Shown one piece after another: positions 28,981 to 40,338 of a DNA stretch of 64,000 nt. This DNA is from Diphasiastrum complanatum (taxonomy: Eukaryota > Streptophyta > Lycopodiopsida > Lycopodiales > Lycopodiaceae), in the NCBI GenBank assembly GCA_029204225.1, contig CM055109.1, positions 26,604,178-26,668,177 of the forward strand, given 5' to 3'. Positions within the stretch are counted from its first letter, which is position 1. Every line of letters begins with the position of its first letter. The position numbers were made by a program, and so were the translations under genes. A model generated the notes under the pieces. It was not told the DNA's origin. It ran no database searches and worked only from the letters and a program-made list of their open reading frames with translations.

Positions 28981-29766
28981 TCATGCCTTACCAGCATAGT
29001 CGATTATGAAGATGCAGTGATAGTTAGTATGGCCAAGGAAGACGTAAACTTCTTTCATTGTTGCGGATAAAGGCATCTCAACTATATCCTTGATCTTGGA
29101 AGGGTCAGTGAAAATACCATCTTTGGATATAATATGTCCGAGGACAAGCCCATGGGTGATCCAGATTTGATATTTTTTAGGGAGGGCTTCGAGGTGCTTG
29201 TCTACAAAGGAATGTACACCCAAATCATCGAGATAAATCTCGACAATTTGATGTAACAAATCTTGAAACGCCATTTGCATGACGCGTTGGAACGTGGAAG
29301 GGGCATTGCATAAGCCAAAAGGCATTACGTTATAAGCATAAATATCATTTTCCATGGCAAAAGTTGTCTTGTGTTTATCCTCAGGGGATATTTGAACTAG
29401 AAAATAGCCATTCAAACCATCTAAGAAGCTGAAAGCTTCAGCTCCTGCCATTTTCTCGAGTATTTGTGTCATTAAGGGTAACGTGAAATGGTCTTTTTTA
29501 GTAACCGCATTAAGGTTTTTGAGATCAACGCAGATACGAAGCTTGCCATTTTTCTTGGGAACCGCAACAATGGGTGATACCCAATCCGTGTGCTGGACTT
29601 CATAAACGAAACCAACATCGAAGAGCTTCTTAATATCTTCGTCAATCCGTTCATGATAAACCGGGTTACAATGGTAAGGCTTAGCCCGAATAGGCTTAGC
29701 GTTCTCCTCTAAAGGAATAGTATGGACGACTATATCAGGTGGAACCCCCTTTATTTCGGTATAATT
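28981..29766 (-). pseudogene. Gypsy reverse transcriptase
   Basis: A 261-codon open minus-strand frame without an ATG at its head, as expected inside a polyprotein. Motifs in order: HERIDEDIKKLFDVGFV, VPKKNGKLRICVDLKNLN, FLDGLNGYFLVQI (family usually DGYSGYNQI), VMPFGLCNAPSTFQRVM, and the catalytic box EIYLDDLGVHS with the YxDD aspartates. It ends at a TGA (28981-28983) within the connection domain. The framework fits Tat-lineage gypsy elements, whose pol order is protease, RT, RNase H, integrase as seen here. Confidence 0.92.
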
Positions 29767-30927
29767 CTAGGCAAATACATCTCTGTATTTGCGTAGTAAG
29801 GTCTCCAGATCAAGAAGTTGACCTGGCATGAGGTGGGCTCCGACATGAACGATATGATACAATACGATACGCTCCGACATGAACGATATGATACGATACA
29901 ATCCATGTCCTCATCAGGATCTTTAAGATTGAGCGGTATGGTCTTTGCTGGTCCTTCAAAGTTGACAAACTTGTGTAGGTCCCCGTTGGGGTTGCGGCAA
30001 CTGGATGACCACGTTATCAAGTGTGAAATCTTTGAATTAGCTAGGTAGATCAAAAGGAGGTTCCACAAAGTTCTCTGAAACTTTGGGAATCATGGATGTA
30101 GATGTGTTAGCAAATGTCGATTCTTTATCAGAGGGTTGGTCCTTTTGTTGTTCGGACAGCGGCTTGATGGGCTGCTTAAGCTTTTCACGCATTTGTTTTT
30201 GTCTCTCAGTTAGTTTTGTGTCGACGAATTTGTTTTTTTGTAACCGAGGTTTTTTGGGTTGTTGAGGAGACAGTGTGGTTGCCTCTCAAATTGATTCTTT
30301 GTTTATTGCATCCCAAACTTCGTCTGGATACATGTCCCATTGGTAGATCTTAGGTTTGGGCCGATAGGCCACTGTGTTGGCTACTTTGGACACAAGTTAC
30401 ACATGAGCCATAGGCCCTAGCGACTTAATCTCTTTTGGGATCAATTTTGGTGTGTACCGTTGTTGATCGAGATACATGAGGGCTTGGTCATCAATCATCA
30501 TGTCATCATTCACTGAAAGAATATCGTCTTCTGAAATGTGGGCGGCAGAAATACTAGGTCCTCCTGGGCACCAAGCTATAGGAATTGGGTCTATCATCAT
30601 TAATGGAATGATGGGCATCTCTATGTTTGTAGAAGATGGTAGAATATATGTGTCTTTTGCGATGGTTTCTATTCGGCATCTATTGGAATCGGCACAATCC
30701 ACAGTGGCCAGGGCTTGACCCCAATTGATTATATCGGTTGATCTTGTTTAGTGTCCTTTTGGTTGGATTGGAACACTATCAGATTCGTCATATGTTGTAG
30801 ATGACCAATCAACATAAACCTTGGCGGGCTTAATGTGTCCAACGGAGTCAATAGTGACTCGGTTTTCATTGTTGTCGAAGGTTATTTTACCGCGCTTCCA
30901 ATCTTGGACGACGCTTGCCATTTGTAG
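29767..30927 (-). pseudogene. Gypsy pol linker between protease and reverse transcriptase
   Basis: Broken minus-strand frames, the longest 30702-30397 (101 codons, Ile/Asp-rich), connect the protease block to the RT block. No catalytic motif is seen. Tat-type elements have a long poorly conserved spacer here. The 34-bp duplication lies in this stretch. Confidence 0.55.
29837..29899. repeat. 34-bp tandem duplication
   Basis: GCTCCGACATGAACGATATG… is repeated back to back (29837-29870 and 29871-29899, the second lacking five bases). It lies inside the pol linker. Confidence 0.9.
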
Positions 30928-31254
30928 CTAGGGTGTGCCAAGAAGGAGTTTATATGTGTTTGTATTGTCAGGTAGATCTAGGATTACACAATCTATGGTA
31001 AACTTGACTCCTGCAATACAGACTAGTATATTAAATAAGTGACCTGCAAGGTCGAATACTCGTTGATCGGCCATATGGAGTTTGTATCGTGGCAGATCTA
31101 AGGTATCGAATCCCCATGACCTTGTTAGCAACAAAGCCATGATATTTACGCCTGATCCATTATCAAGGATAGCGGATACTACTGGATAATCTTTGTAGTG
31201 CATAGGTAAAATGATGCTAGTCCCCTTAGCAACACCAATATTCATCAGATTCAT
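30928..31254 (-). pseudogene. Gypsy aspartic protease
   Basis: Minus-strand frame with SAILDNGSGVNIMALLLTR at the active-site position. Retropepsins have D-(S/T/G)-G; here the middle residue is Asn. Downstream KLHMADQRVFDLAGHLFNI and VILDLPDNTNTYKLLLGTP match the beta-strand and terminal (LLG) blocks of the family. Upstream the frame runs toward the copia insertion site at 31377, and the other half of the interrupted region resumes beyond 34695. Confidence 0.8.
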
Positions 31255-31377
31255 GGGAATCTAAGGAACTTTTGGAATCTCATCTGGTTTTCGCTGTTCA
31301 TCTGGGATATTGGGCAGCTGAAAACTTCTTTGGATATAACTTTGGAAGCCGATGAAAGAATAAATGGCACTATGGAA

Positions 31378-31537
31378 TGTGAAGGATTTCAGATCATTCA
31401 AAATTCAATCCATGTCCCTGATCTTTGGTTACAATAAGGAGCAAACCAACAATCCTACCAATGTAGAAAAATCAGCATCTACATACAAAATGAGATGCAA
31501 ACTCTAAGAGATACTGATCAATAATGAGCCAAAACAT
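31378..31537 (-). mobile_element. Truncated 3' LTR of the nested copia
   Basis: Matches 34044-34203 over exactly 160 bp. After AAAACAT the two diverge completely, so the 5' portion of this LTR and the polypurine tract were deleted or replaced. Confidence 0.85.
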
Positions 31538-31621
31538 CCAACAAGATCTCATCAATGCTTGATTTCAAATTTCCACAAAGGTTAGTGAAAACAATGTCAC
31601 CAATGTCACCTGCATCATAAA

Positions 31622-32473
31622 TCAAAAGATAGATTCCAAACTTCCCATCCAACATGAAGTAGAGTAGGTACATCCTACTTTGAACTCTTCACATACTTCT
31701 CTTCTTCTTGACTTGTGACTATCTCCCTCACCAAGTCTCTTGATAGAACCATTTGATCTACTCTCGTTATGAAGACATGTGACCACACTTGCTGCAAATA
31801 TGACTTTCTTGGACTCATTACAAAAGAATGTAGAAGAACCATCTCCTTCATGCATGAACCTAGCAACATCTTTTTCCATATGATCAAAGAAATCATTAGC
31901 AACAACCTTTTCCAAGGAAGAACCTTCACCTCCATTGATGAAGTTAGCTCTTTCCTTACCTTTTGCATGCTTGCACTTGCCATGAAGAACCATTGAAACA
32001 CCATCATTATCCTCAAGACTAGCTAAGTTAGCACAAAGATGAACATCTCCAAGAAGCATATTAGATCTCAACCTAGATCTAGCATAAGGAAGCTTTTTAG
32101 ACTTTGCATAAGATCCACCAATCTTATTGATGCTAAAAGGGAACTTTGGAAAGTTGAGATCAATCTCCTTTTCCATTCCAGCCTTTTTGTTAGCCATAAC
32201 AAAAGCATCAAGCTTGAAAATTCTACCTTGTCTATTGCCCCTAGCAACCAAGATTTCTTTATTTGTAATGAAACAAGCATCACCACCAAACTTTACCATG
32301 TATCCTTTCTCTATCATTTGACCAACACTTAGCAAATTCTTTGAAAGTGAAGGAATGTAAAGAACACCATCAAGTCCTGCTTTTCTATTAGTAGAGAGAC
32401 AAATAGGAATTGAACCAATACCTTCAATCACACACTCACCACCATTCGCCATGCACTTTCTTGGCTCCATCAT
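31622..32473 (-). pseudogene. Copia gag-pre-integrase block followed by an unusual tail
   Basis: 283 codons. Residues 1-75 match the domain between copia protease and integrase (DGVLYIPSLSKNLLSVGQMI, GRIFKLDAF). Then, where the integrase core should begin, the frame instead continues for about 200 codons of Lys/Gly/Ser-rich sequence without integrase or RT motifs (ANFINGGEGSSLEKVVANDF, FMHEGDGSSTFFCNESKKV), ending at a stop near the LTR remnant. The long open tail is surprising for dead sequence. It may be a deletion derivative that replaced pol with other sequence. Confidence 0.7.
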
Positions 32474-32825
32474 AAGTGACCAAAGAAGTAAAGAACTCCT
32501 TGTGACTACTCATGTGTGAACTAGCTCCACTATCAATCCACCATGAATCTTTGTCACCTTCACTTGATTTTAGACTTGAAGAACACATCAAAAGAGAATC
32601 ACCACCACCTAGATCCTCATCATTAGTAGTAAAGTTGATTTGCTTGCTACCTTCATCTCCTTGCTTCTTCAAACATTCATTAGCAAAATGCCCTTTGATT
32701 TCACAATAAAAGCATTTCAACTTAGACTTATCTTTCTTTTTGCCAAAAGAAGAAGTCTCACCCTGATCTTGCCCTTTAGACCACTTGCCTTTGCCTTTGC
32801 CCTTGAACTTGCCTTTGATGAACAT
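32436..32825 (-). pseudogene. Copia gag zinc knuckle and protease
   Basis: 129 codons: a Lys/Gly-rich basic stretch, a CCHC knuckle CFYCEIKGHFANEC (C-x2-C-x4-H-x4-C), and the retropepsin active site DSWWIDSGASSHM with D-S-G intact. It overlaps the following block in another frame, so a small shift separates protease from the pre-integrase region. Confidence 0.9.
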
Positions 32826-32870
32826 AGCCTCCTCTTCATAATGAGATGTCGATGTAGGTCCACCTCCTCT

Positions 32871-33524
32871 TCATTGAAGCCTATACTCCTCATTCACCAA
32901 GATCTCTTGCAAATCCACAATACTTGGCAAAGTCTTTTGAATAGAAAAACTTTGAACAAGATTAGCATGATCATCCAACAAGCCATTAAGTATAACTTGA
33001 ACAAGTTCTACCTCCTTAATGCTTTCATCAATACATGCTAACTCATCATTGAATGCTTTAACCCTCAAAACAAAATCATGAGTACTCTCTTCCTTCTTTT
33101 GAAAACTTTGAAAGATTTGCCTCCTAAGAGTAAGCACTCTTGATGTAAACTTGGATTCATAAAGCTTCTTCAAAGCTTCCCAAGCCTCCAAAGATGATGT
33201 GCACTTACCAATCTCCTTGAGAAGTTCATTGGTAACATTCATCCTAATGATGTGTAGAGCTCTTTTAGCTCTCTTGTCATACCTCACTTGATCTTGAGGT
33301 GCTTGAGGCCTCTCCTCCACACCTGCAACAATTCCCATCAACTCATTCATCGCCAATAAGGACTCCATCCTCACCTTCCAAGTAGAATAGTTGATTGAGG
33401 TAAGCCTATCATTGCTCTCCAACATAAAGCCTCCAATTATAGCCATGGTGAAGTGATATGATCTTATTCTTTCAACCTGTCCAATGCACAAAGCACTCTC
33501 TTGAATGTCAACAAATGAACTCAA
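32871..33524 (-). pseudogene. Copia gag (UBN2-type)
   Basis: 217 codons. Family motifs: LTSINYSTWKVRMESLL, EAWEALKKLYESKFTSRVLT, ILNGLLDDHANLVQSFSI and LPSIVDLQEILVNEEYRLQ. It is the capsid part; the zinc knuckle follows after a stop and a frame change. A likely original start is at the ATG before AIIGGFMLESND rather than the first ATG. Confidence 0.9.
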
Positions 33525-34031
33525 GAAAAAATCACAAAGATATGGAACCTCTCAAATCTCTTCTAGCACTCTAACTAGAAAATCAACACATAGAATAGTG
33601 AAATCTTGATCAACATATGATCTATCAATCTAATGATTCTTGCCACTTCCTAAGATTGAAACACACTCAAATGAAGTCCAGTAACCTCACAAACTAGAGA
33701 TCCAATCAAAATTAGGGTTTTGACAAAATCACAAAAAATTGAATATCTCAAATTCTACATGCAATTTCTAGAAGCTTGATATATCTTCTTGTAGCCTCCA
33801 ATGAGACCTTACTAATGAACCAAAAGTCATCTAATTATAGTAATCCAAGTGTGAAACTGGAATTGATCAAGTATATAACCCTATAGTGAGTTTTGACCTA
33901 CAAAAGATCCAATCTACATATGCAAAAATGCTGATTTTTGAGTAGAAATCAATCTAGCATGCTCTAGCATTGGTAACTCCTCAAAATCCTTGCTAAAGAT
34001 GGCTGATCCTTTCATAACCTGAAACACAAGA

Positions 34032-34043
34032 GCTTTGATACCA
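34032..34043 (-). other. Copia primer-binding site
   Basis: Minus strand TGGTATCAAAGC, complementary to the 3' end of initiator tRNA-Met with one change from TGGTATCAGAGC. It directly abuts the LTR. Confidence 0.9.
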
Positions 34044-34694
34044 TGTGAAGGATTTCAGATCATTCAAGATCCAATCCATGTCCCTGATCTTTGGTTACAA
34101 TAAGGAGCAAACCAACAATCCTACCAATGTAGGAAAATCAGCATCTACATACAAAATGAGATGCAAACTCTAAGAGATACTGATCAATCATGAACCAAAA
34201 CATAAAATGTAGTTTCTTTCTGTACAATTATAGTACCCTACTATATTTCACACATGTGGAACCAAAAAAAGCAATAAATGAGCATTCTACACACAAGATT
34301 GCAACATAACACCAAGATAGTGCACCAATGGATAGTAGAACCCAAGAGAACCATGTATAAGCATGAAATGAGATAGAGAAGAGAGAAGATTTCTCTCTCC
34401 ACGAGTTACATCCTTTTATAGCAGGTCCAAACCCTATTTGGCCACTTGGCTTTCCCACCAAAATGCTAGCCCTACTAATTTTGGGTCTAGATTCAATGTA
34501 CCCCACTATTTAAATTGAATCTACTCAAACTCGCATTCTAACTTTCCCACACTTTCAAAAGTGTTTATTCAAATGAAATTTAGACTAATGAAGTTTGAAA
34601 AGTCAACCTCTAAGTCTAAAACAAGCTTTGGCCTCTTATTGACAATTTACCAAAATATGACTAAACTAGACTAAACTAGTTGAAATCTCTCACA
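34044..34694 (-). mobile_element. Complete 5' LTR of the nested copia
   Basis: 651 bp, ends TG/CA, flanked outside by TGGAA and inside by the primer-binding site. Confidence 0.88.
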
Positions 34695-35756
34695 TGGAAC
34701 GACATTGTGATTTGAGCCTCTAAAAGTTTAGAGAAAACTGCGAGTCCCTGTAGAGGTTGCTCTTTTGAGAGGATTGGAGCAGATAACGGACGGTCCGTGT
34801 TCTGTTCCTCCTGCAGGAACTCATCTCGAAATTTGTTGTATCGTCGTTGTTCCACTCGTGGGTCGGGGTAGTCTCGTGGTAATGTGGGAGCCGTCAAAGA
34901 GCTTCCCGTATTGTCAACAAATTTTTTTAGAGTTTGTTGCTATTTTTGGCGCTAAGCTTGAGTGAGGACTCTAACAGGTTCGGAAGAGATGTGTTGTGTT
35001 GGTAGGACATGGCTTGTTTTAAGGATGTGTATTCATCATTAGATCAGAGCTCACGTCTGATCCATCTGGGAAGTCTGACTAGAAACCCAATGATGTCAGT
35101 GGGTTGCTCTTGTACCTGACTTTTCAAGGATTTAAACGTTCGATGTAGTCACATACTTTTTCATCATTTGTCATTTTGATATTACTTAGTTTGACATAGG
35201 GACTCTCTATCAAACGAAGCGGTTTGAATCGCTTGATGAATGACTCTTTCGAGAGTGACCAATCACATTTATCTTCACGATCCAGGTTGAAGAGATCGAT
35301 CATGGTCATCGAGAAAAGTTGGACCATGGCTTCGGGAGATGTCTCACCATAGACATCGCAAGCATTCTCAAAGACTTGGAGAAATATTTGAGGGTTTGAA
35401 TCTCCGTCGTACTTAGGAAAGTCTAGCTTGGGTGTCCGTTTTTCAGTATGAGGACCTTGGTTGGCAAAAGCCCCATTTAAGTGAGCTCTTGCGTGAGAAG
35501 ATTCAGCAACGTGAAATTGAGGTCGGTTATAGGAAACTTCAGCTCTCATAGGTTCCCATCTCTTGAAAGGGTTTGTGGATGGCTCGTGGACTTGTGATTT
35601 CATGCAAGAGTATGATTGTATCTGGCTTGCTTTGTGGAAGGAGAGACCATCTCGGGTGGATAGTCCTCCGTGGAATTGGGATTGTAATGATGATCCATGT
35701 GGAAGGTCTAGAGTACCTTGATATTGTGTGGTTTGGTTTTTTTTTTTTTTACTCAC
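34695..35756 (-). pseudogene. Gypsy (Tat-like) gag
   Basis: The main frame is 35756-35124: an N-terminal variable region, then TPKLDFPKYDGDSNPQIFLQ, FENACDVYGETSPEAMVQLF, SLSKESFIKRFKPLRLIES and NIKMTNDEKVCDYIERL, the retrotransposon gag core. It closely parallels the gag at 56733-57392. One segment around AKARDWF present in the 57-kb copy is missing here. The frame breaks after 35124; a further Arg/Pro/Gln-rich piece (34897-34695) runs into the copia insertion point and resumes at 31372 on the other side. Confidence 0.88.
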
Positions 35757-35929
35757 TCTGAATGTAAAATATATGAAGGTATATTAATCAAAGTATTGTA
35801 ATGTGCGTGTATCCAAATGGCACAGTATGTAGGGTAGTGGTAGTGCAAAAGAAGTTAGCTAATATCTGTGGCAATTGGCCAGTGTAAAGTCTAGTCAAAG
35901 ATGAAGTTGACTTTCACTTAGGAGCTTGG

Positions 35930-36625
35930 CTCGGTCTAGATGTCAAAGCCAAAGGCTCGGTCGAGATCGAGATGGGGGTGTCAGGATTCGGCCCGGTCGA
36001 GATTTGATTGGAAACTATCGGCCGAGATGTCAATGCAATGATTCGGTTGAGAATTGAGAAGTGGGCTCAATTGTGATGACACTGCAATTGACTCGGTCGA
36101 GATCTAACTAAAAGACTCAGTCAAGATCTGACGGAAGAACTCGGTCGAGATCTGACGCGGAGGTTCAGTCGAGATCTGATGGAGAGATTCGGTCGAGATC
36201 TGACTGAAGGACTCGTCGATCGATTTGAAGGAGAGACTCGATCGAGATATGATGGAGAGACTCGATCGAGATCTGACTGACAGACTCGGTCGAGATCTGA
36301 CTGAAGAACTCAGTCGGGATCTGACGCGGAGGTTCGATCGAGATCGGATGAAGAGAGTCGGTCGAGATGTGACACAAATACTTGGTCAAGATCTGATGAG
36401 TAGAACCCGGTCGATGATATAACCCTAGAATTCAGTCGAGATAGTAAGTTAGGACTCGGTCGAGAGCTTATGTGTATTACCCGATCGAAATGTAATATGG
36501 AGTTCGGCTCGGTCCAGATGTAAGTCATGGGACTCGGCCAGGTGTGGAGCTTGACGACTCGGTTGAGGACGAGGAGCTAGAGACTTGGTCGAAACCAGAG
36601 TGACGGGCTCGGTCAAGATGTAGAG
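35930..36625. repeat. Minisatellite, unit near GACTCGGTCGAGATCTGACT
   Basis: About 25 imperfect copies of a 20-26-bp unit with the core TCGGTCGAGATCTGA. It lies between the gypsy gag start and the putative primer-binding site, that is in the 5' leader of the element. ORFs rich in Arg-Asp or Ile-Ser across it are repeat shadows. Confidence 0.9.
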
Positions 36626-36693
36626 CGTGAAACTTCAAGAACCGTTTGGAGTGCACAGAGATTGTGGTTTCGTGTTGGTTTTTTGTGTGTACA

Positions 36694-36711
36694 CTGGTGG
36701 GAATGGCGCCA
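36694..36711 (-). other. Putative gypsy primer-binding site
   Basis: Minus strand TGGCGCCATTCCCACCAG. Plant Tat/Athila-type elements commonly use TGGCGCC-containing sites. It lies upstream of gag at the expected end of the leader. Confidence 0.5.
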
Positions 36712-37609
36712 AATATTCACAAATTTTCTCACTGAGAATCTGTGAAGCGATTTTGGTTTTCTTGTGTTTCTTTATCTCTGGTTAGCGGGTGTTTCTGCCC
36801 GTTACTAGACGGTTGGCTCTCTTAATATAATCTTCTTATTACAATGCCAGATCAAACAAAAAGATGTGATTTCGTTGAAGTATATTTTTCAGCTTGTCAG
36901 TGGATTACTCAGATTACGTTCACTCCAGCTGCAGGCACACAATTAACCATACAACTCTACCCATTTATCTACAGATATGCGTGCAATACTAATGAATTCC
37001 ATTCGGTTCTTACTTCTATCTACTTGTTAAACGTTGAAAAACAACAAGATTCCCATATTAAACTACAGATCAACAAGAATGAAAAACAAGAAACAAGAAA
37101 CTAAAGACTAAACAACATTTTGAAAGTCCAAGGATCAAGAAACACTCATTTCTTGATTCTCGGATAGCCCAAGAACATCAAGAACTGGAATGTCGAGGTT
37201 ATGCAAGATTTACTCCACAAATCCAACCTGTTTAGTTTACTTGTATGCTGAAATCTACATTAAAAACACGGAACAAGAGATCTAATCCACAACTAATCCA
37301 CAATACAAGATGAAAGAAAGCAAGAAATTAATCTAATTCCATAATCAATCCACAACCACACTCAAAGGAATGGAAGGGCATGCTCATAATAGAATCACTC
37401 AAGAAAGCCATCATGAACAAGGAGCTTCAACTCGTGGAAGATCTTCTTATTCAATTCAAGAGCAAAATGACATTACATGTAAAGCTCCCTCATAAGAGAG
37501 GGGGGCTCTTAAATAAACTAAGAGGCTGCCTAAGTGGCAATTCCACCAATTTACAAACTCCAAGTGGAATTAGATCTTCCACTAGAGGTCACCATCAAAA
37601 GGTGGCTCA
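36712..37609 (-). mobile_element. Probable 5' LTR of the gypsy element, cut by a copia LTR
   Basis: Sequence between the putative primer-binding site and the start of the next copia LTR. Its right end (37559-37609) matches 22036-22086. A full two-LTR alignment was not possible by eye. Confidence 0.4.
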
Positions 37610-39128
37610 TGTTGGAAATTAAGCCCACAGTTGTCTCCTAGTGAATGACTAATTTTTATTTCATAATTCTTCCTACACATTTATTGATCATTGATCTAGG
37701 GTCAGGTGAAACCTATTTTGGGTTCAAAGTCTGCCCATCTGATACCTGCAGGAATCATAACTTAGACAACCAAACTATTTGAAGAACGTCTACAATAGAC
37801 TTCCGGGGCTGATCTCCTGCAAAGGGTAACCAATCCTATCATAATTTCAAGTTCAGATGTTAAGTTCAATAATTTGAAGTCATTGAAAACTTGGCCATCT
37901 TAAACGACTTCCACAAAATTAGCATTAAGAACAAGTCTCCAGAAATACATTACTTTCGCGATAGTTTGTAAAAATATTCTAAGTGCCGTGACAATCTGCA
38001 AAAATGAACTATGTTCGCCACAGTGTCGCCTTTTTTCGCACTTTCCCGAAATGCGAAACTAGCATAGTTCAATAGTTTAAACTATTTTGCGACAATTTTG
38101 CCTTTTTCGCATTTCCCAAAATGTGACACTTAGGCACGGTTCAAAGTTCAACCATTTTAGGGCACCTTCGGCTTTTTCGTGAAATGTTCACGAAGAGAGA
38201 GAAAATTTTTGAAGGTCATCTACTTCAAGATTTGAACTGTTTTAGGGCACCTTCGGCTTTTTCGCGAAAAATCCGAAGAGAGAGAAAAAGCGAAGGTCGT
38301 CTATTTTGAACAAGGAATGCTCCCAACCACTTCCCGAAATTTGCGAAGTGAGAGAAAAATCACTTCACCTATTATGTGAAGTGAGAGAATTTGCGACATC
38401 CTCGTCCACGTCAACATTCCCTACGGATTGACAATATACACTATGTACAGTTGTCACAAAAGCCATATACTTCCAAGTACAACGACTGACCTAATTAGGT
38501 GACAAACATTTAATATAGTTAATAAATGGATGCAATCTATAAATGGATCATCCTAGCACAAATTACTTGAGACGTTCCGTCCATGAGACATATTATTTGA
38601 GCCTCCCATTTACACTGTCATTTTGGTTGTAATTGCTATTTTAATGTAATATAGCATCAGCATGCTTTTCTATTTGTGTATAACATAGATGAATGCTTGT
38701 TGTGATTGAATGCACTTTATCGCTGTTTGATCGTGCTTATTTGCTCACTCTGATCAGAACACGGACGTCTATGACTCCTCAGTTTCTGATCAGACGATGG
38801 CTGTCTTTGACGCCTGAGGAACTCACGTTATCACACTGCTATTTCAATCTATTTCAGAACAAAACTTCACATTGAATCCATTTTTCAGTAATATCACACA
38901 CAAACCATTTCTAATCTCTTCGGTGGATTGTACTCTCATTTTTGTGAGTATGAATTAATTTTTAAGATCTCGTTGGGCACTTAGAACACCAAAAGACTGT
39001 GATTATATTTAGCATAAGCTTTCTATTAGACTGTTTTTGCATCTAGTAGCTGATTGTAACGGGAGAGCTGTACCGCAGTATTCCTGCTCTCTTCTCCGTT
39101 CACGTTCTTCTATCTCCCTTGCCCCATC
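37610..39128 (+). mobile_element. Copia LTR, about 1.5 kb
   Basis: Begins TGTTGGAAATTAAGCCC and ends near CCCCATCA just before a primer-binding site. It contains two ~95-bp near-tandem units with TTTAGGGCACCTTCGGCTTT (near 38157 and 38244). It was apparently inserted into the gypsy LTR at 37609/37610. No second LTR lies in the window, so the element is truncated after gag. Confidence 0.75.
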
Positions 39129-39132
39129 AGAT

Positions 39133-39145
39133 TGGTATTAGAGCC
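39133..39145 (+). other. Copia primer-binding site
   Basis: TGGTATTAGAGCC, the tRNA-Met complementary site with one substitution, four bases after the LTR end. Confidence 0.85.
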
Positions 39146-39205
39146 TAGCTCATATAAACTGAGAGATTAAGTTTGTTCCATTTGTATCATTGTTAACATA
39201 TCTCA

Positions 39206-39470
39206 TATAGGTAACTCTTCGTCATCATCCAACGAGGCTAGAATCATTGACAAGTTCAATGGTTCTAACTTCTACATCTGGAAGTTAAAACTCCGAATGA
39301 TATTGATAGATAGAGATCTTTGGGATGTAGTAGAAGGTGCTGACCTGAAACCAGAAGATGGTGATCAAGCAAAGGCATGAAAGATCAAAGATCAGAAGGC
39401 CTTAGCATGTATCACACTCAATCTGGCTGACTTGGTCTCTAGTGTGAGGGAATTCGCGCTCTGAGAAATG
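39206..39470 (+). pseudogene. Copia gag N-terminal fragment
   Basis: The plus strand reads IIDKFNGSNFYIWKLKLRM, then DRDLWDVVEG and DQKALACITLNLAD, the start of a copia gag of the DUF4219/UBN2 type. The expected start codon position is ATA, a TGA interrupts after about 55 codons (39378-39380), and similarity ends by 39470. It belongs to the LTR and primer-binding site upstream. Confidence 0.8.
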
Positions 39471-40058
39471 TTGTTATTGTTGATTTCTCTCGTCAGGACC
39501 TTCTTCGTCGTTCTTCCACCACCGCTCAAGAGGAGGAGCAAGATTATAATGCACCTGGTAATCATTATAATCAAGATTGTAATTATCTTTAATGATTGTA
39601 ACCCTAAACCGATTATAATCAAGATTTCCTTTGCCTTGGAAACATATGGATGTCTTCACAAGAAATTTAATGATCTTTTGTCATTATGTGCGGAGCTTGT
39701 TGTAAAACGCCGCAGACAAAGTATTACATTACCATCCGTCATTGTATCTTTCTACGCTTAATTACATTACCTATTAGTGACAATATTCTAGTTAGTGATT
39801 TACATCAAGCCGTTGGTTTTGAGTACTTATATTATTATTTAAGGTTTTATTAAGCTCTTGATCAATTTGATTTATTTTTGCCGTTTGTCATTATATTTAA
39901 TAATAAAAGCATGGATTATTACCCCAAGGATACTTATGTTAACTTAAATAGTTACAAATTTTTTTGGAGTTCATTTTGCTTTAAATAATATAATTTTGTA
40001 CTTTTGGCAATAAGTAAGTACCTTACACATTTGTAAGGTACCTAGGGTTATTGTGAAA
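39471..40058. other. AT-rich spacer upstream of the TMEM18 homologue
   Basis: No coding signal. It probably includes distal promoter sequence of the following gene and the broken end of the copia element. Confidence 0.4.
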
Positions 40059-40067
40059 TTAGGGTTT
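40059..40067 (+). promoter_or_regulatory. Telo-box (TTAGGGTTT)
   Basis: A TTAGGGTTT motif, the reverse of AAACCCTAA, 272 bp before the start codon. It is followed by a GA-rich leader. Telo-boxes are frequent in promoters and leaders of plant housekeeping genes. Confidence 0.5.
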
Positions 40068-40338
40068 CACGAGGAACAATAGGTATACAGTCAGTGAGGT
40101 GTGAGAGAGAGAGAGCGCGGGGGAGAGAGTGGGTAAAATAACGAGAGGGCGCGTAAGAAAGAAGAGAGAAGAATTGGTGTTATTGCTGGCTTGATCCTAG
40201 ATCTGGTTTATGCAGAGGACGGTAGGGGGGATTACTAAAGCAGTCTTGTTCTGCAGAGTAAGAAGAGTGCAGTACTAGTGAGTCTGAAATTGAGATGGTT
40301 ATTTGAGAGTGAAGAAGCTGCTGCGCATTGTTGAGATA

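Larger units (their letters stand above)
31378..34694 (-). mobile_element. Nested copia element with intact TGGAA target duplication
   Basis: A minus-strand copia element inserted into the gypsy gag-pro region. TGGAA stands at 31373-31377 and again at 34695-34699, immediately outside TGTGAAGG… and …CTCTCACA, the terminal inverted TG/CA ends. The full 5' LTR is at right (34044-34694, 651 bp), with the primer-binding site at 34032-34043. The 3' LTR at left keeps only 160 bp. The two alignable LTR parts differ at about 5 of 160 positions, so the insertion is moderately young. Pol beyond the protease region is missing: the element is non-autonomous. Confidence 0.92.

Noticed and set aside
36165-36528. 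ORFs rich in Ser-Asp-Leu-Asp and Arg-Asp repeats
   Set aside because: Shadows of the TCGGTCGAGATCTGA minisatellite in the gypsy leader.
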